A stretch of DNA of 64,000 nucleotides, taken from positions 32,877 through 96,876 of the forward strand of contig NZ_JAMZAW010000028.1 in the NCBI RefSeq assembly GCF_024158745.1, in the 5' to 3' direction. A program made the position numbers and the translations under genes. This DNA comes from Paenibacillus tyrphae. GTDB lineage: Bacteria > Bacillota > Bacilli > Paenibacillales > NBRC-103111. This document shows positions 1-8,868 of the stretch, one piece after another (the first letter of the stretch is position 1; every line of letters starts with the position of its first letter). The notes below the pieces were generated by a model. The model was given only the letters and a program-made list of their open reading frames with translations. It was not told the origin of the DNA and did not search any database.

Positions 1-190
1 TCGATTTGCCAGAACCGTTAGGTCCGATATATGCAATCGTCTCCCCTTTTCCAATCCGAAAATTGATATTGTGTATAGCTCTCCTCTTCTCGTACTTCGG
101 AACAAAGAATCCTGTAAGCCAGTTGAAACCTGGCTTATTCTTACGGATAACCTTATAATCACGGCACAAGCCCTCAGCCTCTATTAGCAT
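1..190 (-). CDS. ABC transporter ATP-binding protein, N-terminal part (cut by window edge)
   Basis: Only the first 63 codons are in the window; the rest lies beyond base 1. The reading frame starts with MLIEAEGLCRDYKV and reaches a complete Walker A motif (GPNGSGKS) at about residues 56-63. The long insertion before Walker A (GFNWLTGFFVPKYEKRRAIHNINF) is typical of the COG4586 group of ABC-2 type exporter ATPases, which work with two ABC-2 membrane subunits. It starts 36 bases after the M42 peptidase stop on the same strand, so it is probably the last visible gene of the peptide-modification operon. By inference it would drive export of, or self-protection from, the operon's product. The family call is firm; the substrate is unknown. 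Confidence 0.85.
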   Translation of the reverse strand, partial: MLIEAEGLCRDYKVIRKNKPGFNWLTGFFVPKYEKRRAIHNINFRIGKGETIAYIGPNGSGKS

Positions 191-226
191 GGAATCACCC
201 TGACCTTTTTTAAGGAAGATTCTGAT

Positions 227-1294
227 TTACCTAAACATAATATGATCTACAACTGCCTGATCCAGTCCTCGCAGCAGTGCTGTTACCAGTCGAACGACCC
301 TCTCATAATCTTGCAAGTGAGTTACACAGTTGTGAGTATGCATATAGCGTGTAGGGAATCCGATCACAATCGTCGGCACGCCAGCTCCATAAGTATGAAT
401 TTGACCAGCGTCTGTCTTGCCAAAGGACAGGAATTCATATTGCAGCGGTATCCCCATCTTTTCCGCTACATGTTCCACATATCGAACGAAACGCTGATTA
501 GGCAGCATTGAGGCATCATACATGAATAATAATGGGCCTTTACCGCATACCGGTCCATCTATATTCTCCGCTCCGGGAATATCGCGCGCTGTTCCGGTAT
601 CCAGTACTATCGCCAACTCCGGCTGTACCAGATGAGCGGCAGTCAACGCCCCACGCCGTCCAATTTCTTCCTGAGCAGTCGCAATAGCATAAATGATATT
701 AGGATGATCACCCTCCGCGAGCGCCTCTAACACCTGAATCAAAGCAGCGCAGCCCAAACGATTATCCAACGCCTTGCCTGCGATGTACTGACCCTGATTT
801 AGTACCGATAATGTACTTGCAGGGGCAATAGAATCACCGATGCGGACCCCAAGCTCCAGCGTCTCTTCACGACTAGATGTGCCGATATCTATAAATAACT
901 GTTCTTTGGTGAATCCTTCCTTGCGGTTTTCTACCGATAACAAATGCTTGGACTTACTACCGATGATTCCTTCTACTGTTCCCTGCTCCGTATACACAAC
1001 AACTCGATGAGCAGGCATCACCTGAGGAATCCAGCCACCCAGAGGTTGGAACAACAGAAATCCGCGCTCAGTAATGCTTTTCACCATAAATCCGACTTCA
1101 TCTAGATGAGCGGATAAGCTTACACGGACACCTTTCGCGAATCCTCTCTTTATACCTATCACTGACCCCAGTCGATCTCGTTCGATATGCGCTAGTCCAT
1201 CCATATAATGCATCATCAGGCGGGCAACATCCTCTTCACGCCCTGGAATTCCGTTTGTTTCGGTCAACTCCTTTAACAAACTGATCGTATCCAT
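227..1294 (-). CDS. M42 family metallo-aminopeptidase (glutamyl aminopeptidase / deblocking type)
   Basis: 355 residues, the usual length for M42 cytoplasmic di-metal aminopeptidases, which trim N-terminal residues from short peptides. Expected metal and catalytic elements are visible: AHLDEVGF near residue 63, KALDNRLGC near 174, AQEEIGRRGA near 209, LDTG near 231 and a late H in RYMHTHN near 320. The start is supported by AAGGAGAAG closely upstream of the ATG. A 239-base gap separates it from the esterase gene upstream, so an internal promoter is possible, but the strand and order fit the same operon. In this setting it could remove residues from a modified small peptide; that role is inference, because M42 enzymes also do general peptide turnover. 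Confidence 0.85.
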   Translation of the reverse strand: MDTISLLKELTETNGIPGREEDVARLMMHYMDGLAHIERDRLGSVIGIKRGFAKGVRVSLSAHLDEVGFMVKSITERGFLLFQPLGGWIPQVMPAHRVVVYTEQGTVEGIIGSKSKHLLSVENRKEGFTKEQLFIDIGTSSREETLELGVRIGDSIAPASTLSVLNQGQYIAGKALDNRLGCAALIQVLEALAEGDHPNIIYAIATAQEEIGRRGALTAAHLVQPELAIVLDTGTARDIPGAENIDGPVCGKGPLLFMYDASMLPNQRFVRYVEHVAEKMGIPLQYEFLSFGKTDAGQIHTYGAGVPTIVIGFPTRYMHTHNCVTHLQDYERVVRLVTALLRGLDQAVVDHIMFR

Positions 1295-1533
1295 AGCTTC
1301 TCCTTAAGGTAATAGTATTTTGAAAAGTCTGGTTGTTTTCATCACCATTAGAAATCATTATGGCCATTACCAATAGTGATGACTACATCTAAACTCAGCC
1401 CTCTGCGCTTAAGCACATGGCGTAGCCCGGCTTACTTATCGGTAGTTTCCAAATGATCTTTAGACAGTGAAAACTTTTTGTGGGTCTCGTACCTTATGTT
1501 TCTAAGCTCGGAACATCCTTTTATCCAACCGTC

Positions 1534-2472
1534 TTAACGTGTTAAATATCTGCTCACAAAATCAGCCTTGAGCTGCTCATGCACAGTCATATGAGCATGA
1601 CCGTTATCAGGAAAATGCACCCACTCTTTTTCCCCTCGAATTTGATGAAAGGCGGATATAACCGCTTCAGAGGGCGCTATTTTGTCCTGCCCAGATGTGA
1701 TAAAAAGAGAAGCAGCGTGATTGTAAGGCATATGATACAGAACATCAAAATAACTTAATGTACGCATGATCCGTTCCTGTTTATGATGCTGCGGATCAAG
1801 ATTTAGAAACCAGTGAGTGAATTCCTCATAAGGTTCTTGATGAAGTGAATTTCGGAATATGTAGTCAAAATTACATAAAAACGTATTAACTGCCAGTACG
1901 ATCTTGGGCCGTGGATCAAGAGCGGCCACCACCAAAGCAATCGCAGCACCCTGACTTCGGCCAGTTACGATGATCCGGTCAGCATTTACTACATTCAGAG
2001 TGGAAAGCACATCCAGCGCCCGTACGGCATCCATATAGACATATTTATAATAATAATGGTGTGGATCAAGGATTCCTTTGGTCAACCAGCCTGCCGAACT
2101 GCCCCCTTCATATCGGGCATAATCGGGACTGAGTCCACCCTGACCTCGTACATCCACCGTAAAATAACCTAACCCCATCGCTATCCAGTGCAGACCCTCC
2201 ACAGGAAAGCCCCTATTCCCGTAATAGGTTGGGTATCTCACGACGACCGGAACTGGATGGCCTACAAAATGAGGCAATAGTAGCCAGCCGTGAATAGGGG
2301 TGCCATCCATTGCCTGGTAGATCACTTCGTACAGTCTGATATTTTCACTGTAAAAAGTGTTTGGCGTCATCGTAAATGAGACCGGGGACTGCTGCTGTTT
2401 TTCCAAACAGGCGTTCCAAAATCCCCTAAAATCTGCTGGTAATCCGTAACCTCCATGCTTCGTTCCACTCAT
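1534..2472 (-). CDS. Acetyl xylan esterase / cephalosporin-C deacetylase-like hydrolase (CE7-type)
   Basis: 312 residues, close to the length of CE7 (AXE1) alpha/beta hydrolases, which deacetylate sugars, xylo-oligosaccharides and cephalosporin C. The nucleophile elbow GRSQGA (about residue 170), the DVRGQGGLSPD segment (about 108), which corresponds to the conserved RGQG of the family, and a late NGHAHM histidine (about 291) are visible. No signal peptide is seen, so it is probably cytoplasmic. It is preceded by the second HPr-kinase-like gene (gap 46 bases). Within this operon an esterase could remove a protecting acyl group or act on a glycosylated intermediate; that is inference. The upstream ribosome binding site is weak. 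Confidence 0.8.
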   Translation of the reverse strand: MSGTKHGGYGLPADFRGFWNACLEKQQQSPVSFTMTPNTFYSENIRLYEVIYQAMDGTPIHGWLLLPHFVGHPVPVVVRYPTYYGNRGFPVEGLHWIAMGLGYFTVDVRGQGGLSPDYARYEGGSSAGWLTKGILDPHHYYYKYVYMDAVRALDVLSTLNVVNADRIIVTGRSQGAAIALVVAALDPRPKIVLAVNTFLCNFDYIFRNSLHQEPYEEFTHWFLNLDPQHHKQERIMRTLSYFDVLYHMPYNHAASLFITSGQDKIAPSEAVISAFHQIRGEKEWVHFPDNGHAHMTVHEQLKADFVSRYLTR

Positions 2473-2518
2473 CTGTCTCTATCCAGTTGGATGGAATGGT
2501 TACCGCCACATAATCTGC

Positions 2519-3460
2519 TCATCTATACTCCACTTCCTGCTGCTTTTCCGCAAGATAGGCGGCGCACTGATCAGGGGAACCGTATAGCGCATCACCCAAA
2601 TGTCCGCTTACAATCGATTCAATTAGTTTAGTTCTGTCACTGTATATATTTTGATTATCCAGATCAGGTACGCGAATCGTCCGGTCAGCATGTTCGCCGA
2701 ACATGAGCAGGCTGGCGCTGCCTCTTATCAATCTGGAGATATCTTCATACAGCATTAGTCGGGTACGGTAAGGTTCTAAGGCATTATGATGCATAGACCC
2801 GGGCTGTAATTTGATTTTATAAAATCTATCAAGCGGACAGAAATTTTGTTCTGACATCAATCCCAGATCTTCCGGACTTACATAACGTTTACGATCAAAC
2901 TGAGACTTGTCATAATCTACGCTGAACAAGTCATCTGCCAGTTCAGGCATAGCCTGCTTAATCGAGCTTTGTCTGAGTTTAAGTCCTTTTTTATGCGTGC
3001 CGACCACTACAGGCTGATCATTGATGATCTTAACAACCGATGATCCGTTGGATATCAACCGGGCACTATGCTTGAAACAGCTGGTAAGAGCTGTGATGGT
3101 TTTGCCTGAACCGCTTGAACCATAAATCAGCTTGGCCTTGCCGTCTAGACTGATAGACGAGGCGTGAATGACGAACTTCTTATCTTTTTGCAGCGCATAA
3201 TGACTGATTAGATGGAGCAGGGTCTTCAATACTTCCGTGTTCCGGATTTCCTTCCAGTCCGCCTCCAGTATTAATTCTGCCTGCCCATCCCAGATTATTC
3301 TGGCCTGAGGACGATCACGATAGCCAAGCTTTGCAACAGGATGGGTATTAGGGTCTGCTATGTCATAATGCCAGAGAATGCTCTGATTTTGAAACGCCTC
3401 ATCCCTCTCACTTTCAAATAAGAAGGAAGTTCCGCATGTGTCAAATAACTGCTGTTTCAT
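2519..3460 (-). CDS. HPr kinase/phosphorylase-like P-loop protein (copy B)
   Basis: 313 residues from the ATG at 3460. An upstream in-frame extension would run into the glycosyltransferase gene and is unlikely; the chosen start lies 5 bases after that gene's stop. The centre has HASSISLDGKAKLIY followed by an intact P-loop GSSGSGKT (about residues 114-121). This H-A-S-S plus P-loop layout is that of the HprK C-terminal kinase fold as found in HprK-like proteins of lasso peptide and other natural product clusters, some of which phosphorylate a peptide serine. The HprK N-terminal domain is not apparent. A second, divergent copy lies at 8865-9848. Phosphorylation of the operon's peptide or of a sugar is a reasonable but unproven role. 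Confidence 0.75.
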   Translation of the reverse strand: MKQQLFDTCGTSFLFESERDEAFQNQSILWHYDIADPNTHPVAKLGYRDRPQARIIWDGQAELILEADWKEIRNTEVLKTLLHLISHYALQKDKKFVIHASSISLDGKAKLIYGSSGSGKTITALTSCFKHSARLISNGSSVVKIINDQPVVVGTHKKGLKLRQSSIKQAMPELADDLFSVDYDKSQFDRKRYVSPEDLGLMSEQNFCPLDRFYKIKLQPGSMHHNALEPYRTRLMLYEDISRLIRGSASLLMFGEHADRTIRVPDLDNQNIYSDRTKLIESIVSGHLGDALYGSPDQCAAYLAEKQQEVEYR

Positions 3461-3465
3461 CTCTA

Positions 3466-5013
3466 TCACTGACCTTTCAATGGAGTCCTTTCTTTTTGGA
3501 TCTGAGCAGATGTAAGCTTGATCCATATCGTTCTGTAGGCAGAAGCACCGTGCATAATGAACATTAGTATAGAGCCTGTGCAGCATTCTGCAATGGTTCC
3601 GGGCCACCTGAATTTCTGTATTCCTTCTTCCAGATAAGTCTTGCTCAACGCAATCGCCACAAGATTCGGTAGAACCAAATAGATCAAATAAACGAGAATG
3701 AACAGCGGTAGACGGTATGGCAAAGGATGCAACAGGCTTAAAGCCAGAAAAAACACCATCAACGTTGGACCAGCTATCCAGCGCACCCCATGTTCAAACA
3801 GACAGCAGGATAACCATGTCAGCCGGAATTTATTCGCTAGGTTATTAATATTTTCGTATCCCATAATGATATCTTTGTATTTGAATGCTTGGAATGGACC
3901 CCAGAACCAAGTGGATTTTTGAATATACAAAGCTCTGACGGTATCAGGCGAATCCGCACTTTCAAAAAAAGGAACTGGGATGATCGGGACGCCGGAGTAA
4001 CTAGCCTGCAGTCCAAAAATAGCGTCTTCATTATGTGTCGTAGTCGAGAAGCCCTTAAATTTCTTGTAAGTGTCATAATCAAAAAACAGACCGTGCCCGA
4101 TACAATAATTCACGAACGGAAAACATTTTTTTTCTTCCATTACAAAGTCTGTATCGTCACGGAATGTCCTCAGAGCATTCGGTATTTCAAATCCCAGGCT
4201 CCACCTGCTCTGCCAGGCGGCAGCTGCTGTGAGGATAGATTTTTTAATAAAAGAGTCCCGAGACCAGTTCTCAAAATTGTTGAAATAAATACCGTACTGC
4301 TGAAAAATACAATGCTGTCGGTGGTATTGATGCCGGATATGCCGTACCCAGGCAAATGCGCGCTGATCCGGGCAGGAGTCCGCATTATACAGAGCAAACA
4401 GAACACTACCCGAATCTGATACTGTCTGAACAAATTGCTCCACCCCGTAATTGACCTGGTGGGCCATGTTTCCTGTAGTACCGGGCATATGAAAGGTCCG
4501 TACACATGGATATCTCTCCGCCAGCTCGTCCGCAAGTTCAATCGTATCCGGGCGCTCCTGAATGAGCGTACGGCTGATCTGACGGGCCTGCTCTAGATTG
4601 ATATTCGAGTCAAGCCTATGTTGTGTGTTATTTCCTAATTTCGGTAATGCCACAGATAATACAGATTCCAGTTCCGCTATGGAACCCGCCTGGTCCACCC
4701 GGTGTAGCAGGTTTCGGGTAGTATGCTGGTAAGCTTCCTTTTCCTTTTCCGTTGTCACAATAATAACGGAATAGCGTCCCTGAATATTATCTTGCATCTT
4801 TACAAATCGTTCTACTGTATGCCACAGGCGAACTGTTTCTTCCAGAACTGGAATTATGACACACATTTCCGATGCTGGTTGTTCAGTCCCGAAGTCACCA
4901 GACTGATGCCAATGCCGCAGGTAACGGCTGGTTCTGCTCAGTTTGTACATCCATGTCATGGAGAACGCGATATGCATGCAAACTAACGTCCAGTATGTGT
5001 AGCTCTCGATCAT
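3466..5013 (-). CDS. Membrane-bound family 2 glycosyltransferase
   Basis: About 515 residues from the ATG at 5013, preceded by GGATGGGG; an earlier ATG at 5100 would overlap the kinase gene. The first ~20 residues form a membrane segment (YTYWTLVCMHIAFSMTWMY). A GT2-like core follows: VIIPVLEE, the donor-metal motif NADS (in FALYNADSCPD), the acceptor-side HNEDA and a QKSTWFWG motif in the position of the processive-enzyme QxxRW. At least two strong hydrophobic segments follow near the C terminus. The layout resembles cellulose-synthase-like and mycofactocin MftF-like enzymes that act at the membrane. Its neighbours are small P-loop kinases and an HprK-like protein. It probably glycosylates a pathway product; donor and acceptor are not known. 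Confidence 0.8.
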   Translation of the reverse strand: MIESYTYWTLVCMHIAFSMTWMYKLSRTSRYLRHWHQSGDFGTEQPASEMCVIIPVLEETVRLWHTVERFVKMQDNIQGRYSVIIVTTEKEKEAYQHTTRNLLHRVDQAGSIAELESVLSVALPKLGNNTQHRLDSNINLEQARQISRTLIQERPDTIELADELAERYPCVRTFHMPGTTGNMAHQVNYGVEQFVQTVSDSGSVLFALYNADSCPDQRAFAWVRHIRHQYHRQHCIFQQYGIYFNNFENWSRDSFIKKSILTAAAAWQSRWSLGFEIPNALRTFRDDTDFVMEEKKCFPFVNYCIGHGLFFDYDTYKKFKGFSTTTHNEDAIFGLQASYSGVPIIPVPFFESADSPDTVRALYIQKSTWFWGPFQAFKYKDIIMGYENINNLANKFRLTWLSCCLFEHGVRWIAGPTLMVFFLALSLLHPLPYRLPLFILVYLIYLVLPNLVAIALSKTYLEEGIQKFRWPGTIAECCTGSILMFIMHGASAYRTIWIKLTSAQIQKERTPLKGQ

Positions 5014-5026
5014 TATTTCCCCATCC

Positions 5027-5698
5027 TCAGTCTTTAAATTGAAGAAGAGACTGCAAGATTTGTTCCAATGTAAGTCGCGTTGCATTGGAAGCATTGGCAT
5101 ACGGTATGGCTATTAGCGATCTCACATGTTGGATCCGCTCCAAAGAGTGTTCATACACATCGTCCATAGATTGTTCGGCGTCGATAATATAGACATATCC
5201 TGGGTATTTCCGCGCAAGATGGTGATAGAACTTTTTCTTCTTTACATACAATTCTATATTCTCGTCATGATTGGTCCGGGATGTGCCAAGATCACCCTCT
5301 TTTCGCTTCCGTAGTGTATATTCATTGGCTTCAAGAAAAATAATGCTATCCGATATCCGGGCATCTGCATACTTTTCCAATATAATTTCGACGAATGGCT
5401 CCATAATATTCCATCCATTTTTACGAAAGCTGGAATAATATCTGGTATGCAACAGACAATCCAGATAACCAATATCAATAAAGGTAACCTCCGACTTAGG
5501 CCGTCCGTATCTTCCGATCATCTTTTCAAAAAACCAGAGTTGCTTGAGCAAGAATTCATTTTGGTTCTGTGGGTTCTTGATCCGCGGCTGTGTATGTTCC
5601 AGTACCTCTGGTAATCCCAAACCTACTCCCGTCGCCACTAGCCTGTTCATCAATGTTGTCTTGCCAACTGCGCTTGGTCCGTCGATATCTATAAACAT
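5027..5698 (-). CDS. Small P-loop kinase (thymidylate-kinase-like fold), copy 2
   Basis: 223 residues from the ATG at 5698, chosen because AAGGAAG sits 6 bases before it, while the ATG at 5704 abuts the ribosome binding site. It opens with a P-loop (GPSAVGKT, residues 7-14). Further motifs typical of dTMP-kinase/deoxynucleoside-kinase-like proteins follow: a DIGYLD segment near 73 and an LRKRKEGDLG lid-like Arg stretch near 130. It does not look like canonical Tmk. It overlaps the 3' end of the preceding kinase gene by 143 bases, which is odd. Substrates of this broad group include nucleosides, nucleotides and small molecules, so a phosphotransfer step in the pathway is inferred. Confidence 0.7.
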   Translation of the reverse strand: MFIDIDGPSAVGKTTLMNRLVATGVGLGLPEVLEHTQPRIKNPQNQNEFLLKQLWFFEKMIGRYGRPKSEVTFIDIGYLDCLLHTRYYSSFRKNGWNIMEPFVEIILEKYADARISDSIIFLEANEYTLRKRKEGDLGTSRTNHDENIELYVKKKKFYHHLARKYPGYVYIIDAEQSMDDVYEHSLERIQHVRSLIAIPYANASNATRLTLEQILQSLLQFKD

Positions 5699-6383
5699 GC
5701 TCATCTTCCTTATCCCATAGTGCTATGTGTAAACCTTCCATAATCCGGATGCTGCTTAATTGGTCTGTATTAAATTGAAAAATTCCTTTAATCAATTGAT
5801 AAATCTCATGCTGATTTTCCTGCTTGATGGTATAACAACAATGCTCACCCCAGTGCCTGTGGACCTTTTGGTGGAATGCATCAATACATTGATAGTATTC
5901 CGGTCGAATCAGATCAGTTGGTGTCCCTTTAGCCTGAACCGATGCTTCTCCGCGTAAATACCTTCTGTACAAAATATCCCACCGATTCTGCAAATAGATA
6001 AACAGTCGTGGTATGATGACTTGTCCGGCCTTTAACTGAAACTCGAGATAATCGATGAATGATTCTCGAATATCGATCCCCTCTAGAAGTAACAAGCATT
6101 TCACATGGGCGGATAACGAAAGAAAAGAGCGATCCAGTACGAAAATTTGCTGTCCATTCCTAAGTTCCCTCATCATCTGCCGCATCCGATGCTGTTCCTG
6201 ATCCACATACATCTTCTGAATCTCTATCCGTGACAGTGTTCTCCCCACTATCGGTTCGTATTCCGCCACCGTAAAAAAACCTTTAGACTTCAGATACTGG
6301 CACAGGGTTGTTTTGCCTGTGTATACATTGCCATCTATTGCGACAATGCCCCCCCTGTCAAGGCCAGTTTGCATTTTTTGCAT
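5556..6383 (-). CDS. Small P-loop kinase (thymidylate-kinase-like fold), copy 1
   Basis: 275 residues. The P-loop GNVYTGKT is at residues 18-25 (GGIVAIDGNVYTGKTTL), followed by FVLDRSFLS near 80 (a DR[ST] motif common in this fold) and an Arg-rich RWDILYRRYLRGE stretch. The start at 6383 has GGAGAAG 10 bases upstream and overlaps the SPASM gene's end by about 49 bases. The last ~48 residues lie inside the next gene in another frame and are Gly/Thr/Glu rich without obvious conservation. They may be a read-on tail after loss of an earlier stop or after a frameshift. A relative of 5027-5698, probably acting in the same pathway; substrate unknown. Confidence 0.65.
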   Translation of the reverse strand: MQKMQTGLDRGGIVAIDGNVYTGKTTLCQYLKSKGFFTVAEYEPIVGRTLSRIEIQKMYVDQEQHRMRQMMRELRNGQQIFVLDRSFLSLSAHVKCLLLLEGIDIRESFIDYLEFQLKAGQVIIPRLFIYLQNRWDILYRRYLRGEASVQAKGTPTDLIRPEYYQCIDAFHQKVHRHWGEHCCYTIKQENQHEIYQLIKGIFQFNTDQLSSIRIMEGLHIALWDKEDEHVYRYRRTKRSWQDNIDEQASGDGSRFGITRGTGTYTAADQEPTEPK

Positions 6384-7225
6384 ATTTCCGGAACTTCTCC
6401 TTCTCCTCTGTAAATGGAAGCTCTAACCTTGTTGTACGCAGGCGAAAGCCAGATTTCACGAAGTGACATTTCGGCCACATTCCCAATAACGGTTGATGCG
6501 CGCCAGTCCTGGCAACACAATATTATATCGCCGTTCACACGAATGTGCATTCTTTCCAACGGTCGATGCTGTTCACAACCATAGACCCTCTCATGCCGGA
6601 CTTCATTGGAGAACAATTTTACATTGCCGGATCGGTCTAAAAATCCCCAATGCTTAAATTTAAGTCCGTGCTGATAGCAGAACTCCTGAGCCTGCATGTA
6701 TTCCTCTTCCGGTACATAAGGATGAGCGATCATAACCAGATTGATCTCCGGAATCTGCTGCCGCAGACGAGGGTCTGTGATCAATCTCATCAGATTTGCC
6801 CAGACACGCTCCCATTTCAGCCCTGGCATCATCTTTTCATGCGTTTGCTGCGAAAAACCAAAAATACTGAGTCTCAGATCATCAATACGGGTATAGTACA
6901 ACTTCGAGATGATTTTTTCATCCAACATGGATACATTTGTAGAAATCTCCACAACCGATTCTGGGCATTGCTCATTGATCATGGCAATTTTATCAGGCAT
7001 GTTTGGATCAAGAAACGGTTCTCCATTCAGGTAAGGAATCAGCCGTAGATCAGACTGATATTTCTGACATTCTGCAATAATTTTTTCAAACAAATGGTCT
7101 GCCATAGTTCCTCGGAGTCCTTCTTTCCATACCTGTGCGTGTGGGCAGATAATACAACAGGCATTACAAGCAGCGGTTGTTTGGACTTCAATCGCTTTTG
7201 GAAAATCAGGAACTTCAGGAAACAT
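6335..7225 (-). CDS. Radical SAM protein with C-terminal SPASM domain
   Basis: 296 residues from the ATG at 7225, which overlaps the upstream stop by one base (TGATG) and has GGAG 8 bases before it. The [4Fe-4S]-SAM motif CxxxCxxC is formed by C20, C24 and C27 (AACNACCIICPH). The C-terminal third is a SPASM-type region: IRVNGDIILCCQDWR, then ICKKCKLALTGG, with cysteines to bind auxiliary clusters. A LNGEPFLDPN segment near 87 corresponds to the GGEP-like SAM-binding strand. SPASM enzymes modify short ribosomal peptides (AlbA, MftC, PqqE, sactisynthases), so together with the 18-residue peptide gene this is the strongest hint of a RiPP pathway. No RRE (PqqD-like) leader-binding domain is apparent in it or nearby. 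Confidence 0.88.
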   Translation of the reverse strand: MFPEVPDFPKAIEVQTTAACNACCIICPHAQVWKEGLRGTMADHLFEKIIAECQKYQSDLRLIPYLNGEPFLDPNMPDKIAMINEQCPESVVEISTNVSMLDEKIISKLYYTRIDDLRLSIFGFSQQTHEKMMPGLKWERVWANLMRLITDPRLRQQIPEINLVMIAHPYVPEEEYMQAQEFCYQHGLKFKHWGFLDRSGNVKLFSNEVRHERVYGCEQHRPLERMHIRVNGDIILCCQDWRASTVIGNVAEMSLREIWLSPAYNKVRASIYRGEGEVPEICKKCKLALTGGALSQ

Positions 7226-8868
7226 CAGACCGACTCCTCTCCCGTAAATAATGTATCTGGAATCTCCGGTCCATGATGCACACGGATCGTTTCCAATAGA
7301 TTCCCCCACGCCAGTTGAAGCCGGTGGTACAATCTCCAGTAATTCTGGATAAAATATCGATGCAAAACAGGTGAAGATACCTCTGATTCACTCCATCCAT
7401 GCTGAACCCCTTCAATACATTCTTCAAAATACCGTAACAGCAAATCCTGGTATTGCTGTTTCTGTTCAAGGAAATATTGCCATTGTCTGAAATGGGTTAG
7501 TTTGAATTTCGGGTCCTCTCTTAATACCATATGAATGGCCAGATCAGTATTGGTACAGAAAAATTCCATATCCATATACGATTTTTTTAACACATGGTTA
7601 AATATTAAGGTGAATCCCTCATGTAGTGCACGAACTTCGCCAGACGTGAATCGATATTGATAAGCGAGGTCTACGATAGAAGATAAATCCACATCTTCTG
7701 GTGGTTGGACCAACTGATGCATGCCTGACCCAGGCAACAGGCGAATCTTCTCGATAATAACACCAACACGGAAAAGCTTATTCATATGATACAGATATTC
7801 AATATTTGTTTTAACATCTTCCACCTTCGAAAAAGGATGGAAAACGATAAACCCGATGTGGTGACTGACCCCATATACCTCCAGTTTTTCTTTGACATCA
7901 TGGTAAGCATCGGTCTTAATACCTTTTTTGAACAGCTTGAGTGTATCTTTTGTCCCACTTTCAACCCCAAGAAAAACCCGGATCAGTCCAGATTCGGCCA
8001 GCGCTTGTAGCACCTCTTCTGGTGGAAATGGATGACAGCGCAGATAGACCATATATCTAACCTTGAGCTTGCGACGGTGAATTTCATTCGCCAGTTCAAT
8101 CAGCCGTTCGTTATCTCTGTCGCTGCCCCAGAAGATACTATCATTGAAAATCAGAAAATTTTTGCTGTACTCATATCTTAAACTTTCCATTTCATCCACA
8201 ACACGCTGCACGGATTTGACACGTCTCGGAGCGGTATTTTCCTCAAAGGAACGCATCGCCGGGATATGGCAAAAAGAGCAGTTCGCCAGACAGCCACGAC
8301 TTGCTTCCAAGTTAGCCAACGCAGCGCGCTCTTTCTTTTCCACTTCACGCACTGGGAAAGGAAGTTGGTCCAACGATAATGTAGGGATACGTGGTTCTGC
8401 CTCAATGATCTCGCCAGTGACAGGGTCCCGCCACAATCCGCCTCTTATATTCACTGGCCAAGTATAATTCATGGGGTCATGCTGTAAAGCCTTAACCAGT
8501 TCCAGTGCCGTCTCTTCCCCTTCTCCAAGGATGATACCATCTAGCTCAGGATAAAATTCGATTACACGCTGCGCGTTTAAACTAGCAAAAGGCCCACATA
8601 CGAAGATCCGTTGGAACAGGCCTGCCCGCTTGGCTTCAATCGCCAATCCCATATTTCGCTCATAATCCTGAAAGTTAATCTTGAGCAACAAAACAGGAAA
8701 GCTTCCGCTGTGTCGGCACAAACGCTTCCCATTAATGTGTGAATTGCGTTCCAGGAGGCACATGTCTATCTCAATCCCGTGTTCCCGCAGCATTCCCCCA
8801 ATGCTGTTCATTGTCAAAGAGGCGCCAGATTGTGTCATTAACGTTCTGGAAAAAGCTAGACGTATCAC
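7225..8868 (-). CDS. Radical SAM protein with N-terminal cobalamin-binding-type domain
   Basis: 547 residues starting with GTG at 8868; the stop of the upstream kinase overlaps it (GTGA) and AGGGAAG lies just before. Residues 1-140 resemble the Rossmann-like B12-binding domain of class B radical SAM enzymes (LLLKINFQDYERNMGLA, IFVCGPFAS, GIILGEGEE). A clear DxHxxG cobalamin-ligand motif is not seen, so true cobalamin binding is uncertain. The radical SAM motif is C193, C197, C200 (RGCLANCSFC), followed by NFLIFNDSIFW and FLGVESG, as in other members. Such enzymes methylate unreactive carbons or do ring chemistry on natural products and peptides. Translationally coupled to the SPASM protein, so the two probably work in sequence. 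Confidence 0.87.
   Translation of the reverse strand: MIRLAFSRTLMTQSGASLTMNSIGGMLREHGIEIDMCLLERNSHINGKRLCRHSGSFPVLLLKINFQDYERNMGLAIEAKRAGLFQRIFVCGPFASLNAQRVIEFYPELDGIILGEGEETALELVKALQHDPMNYTWPVNIRGGLWRDPVTGEIIEAEPRIPTLSLDQLPFPVREVEKKERAALANLEASRGCLANCSFCHIPAMRSFEENTAPRRVKSVQRVVDEMESLRYEYSKNFLIFNDSIFWGSDRDNERLIELANEIHRRKLKVRYMVYLRCHPFPPEEVLQALAESGLIRVFLGVESGTKDTLKLFKKGIKTDAYHDVKEKLEVYGVSHHIGFIVFHPFSKVEDVKTNIEYLYHMNKLFRVGVIIEKIRLLPGSGMHQLVQPPEDVDLSSIVDLAYQYRFTSGEVRALHEGFTLIFNHVLKKSYMDMEFFCTNTDLAIHMVLREDPKFKLTHFRQWQYFLEQKQQYQDLLLRYFEECIEGVQHGWSESEVSSPVLHRYFIQNYWRLYHRLQLAWGNLLETIRVHHGPEIPDTLFTGEESV

Noticed and set aside
3889..4419. 176-codon plus-strand frame inside the glycosyltransferase gene
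   Set aside because: It is the complement of a well-supported glycosyltransferase reading frame and has no protein-like pattern or ribosome binding site.
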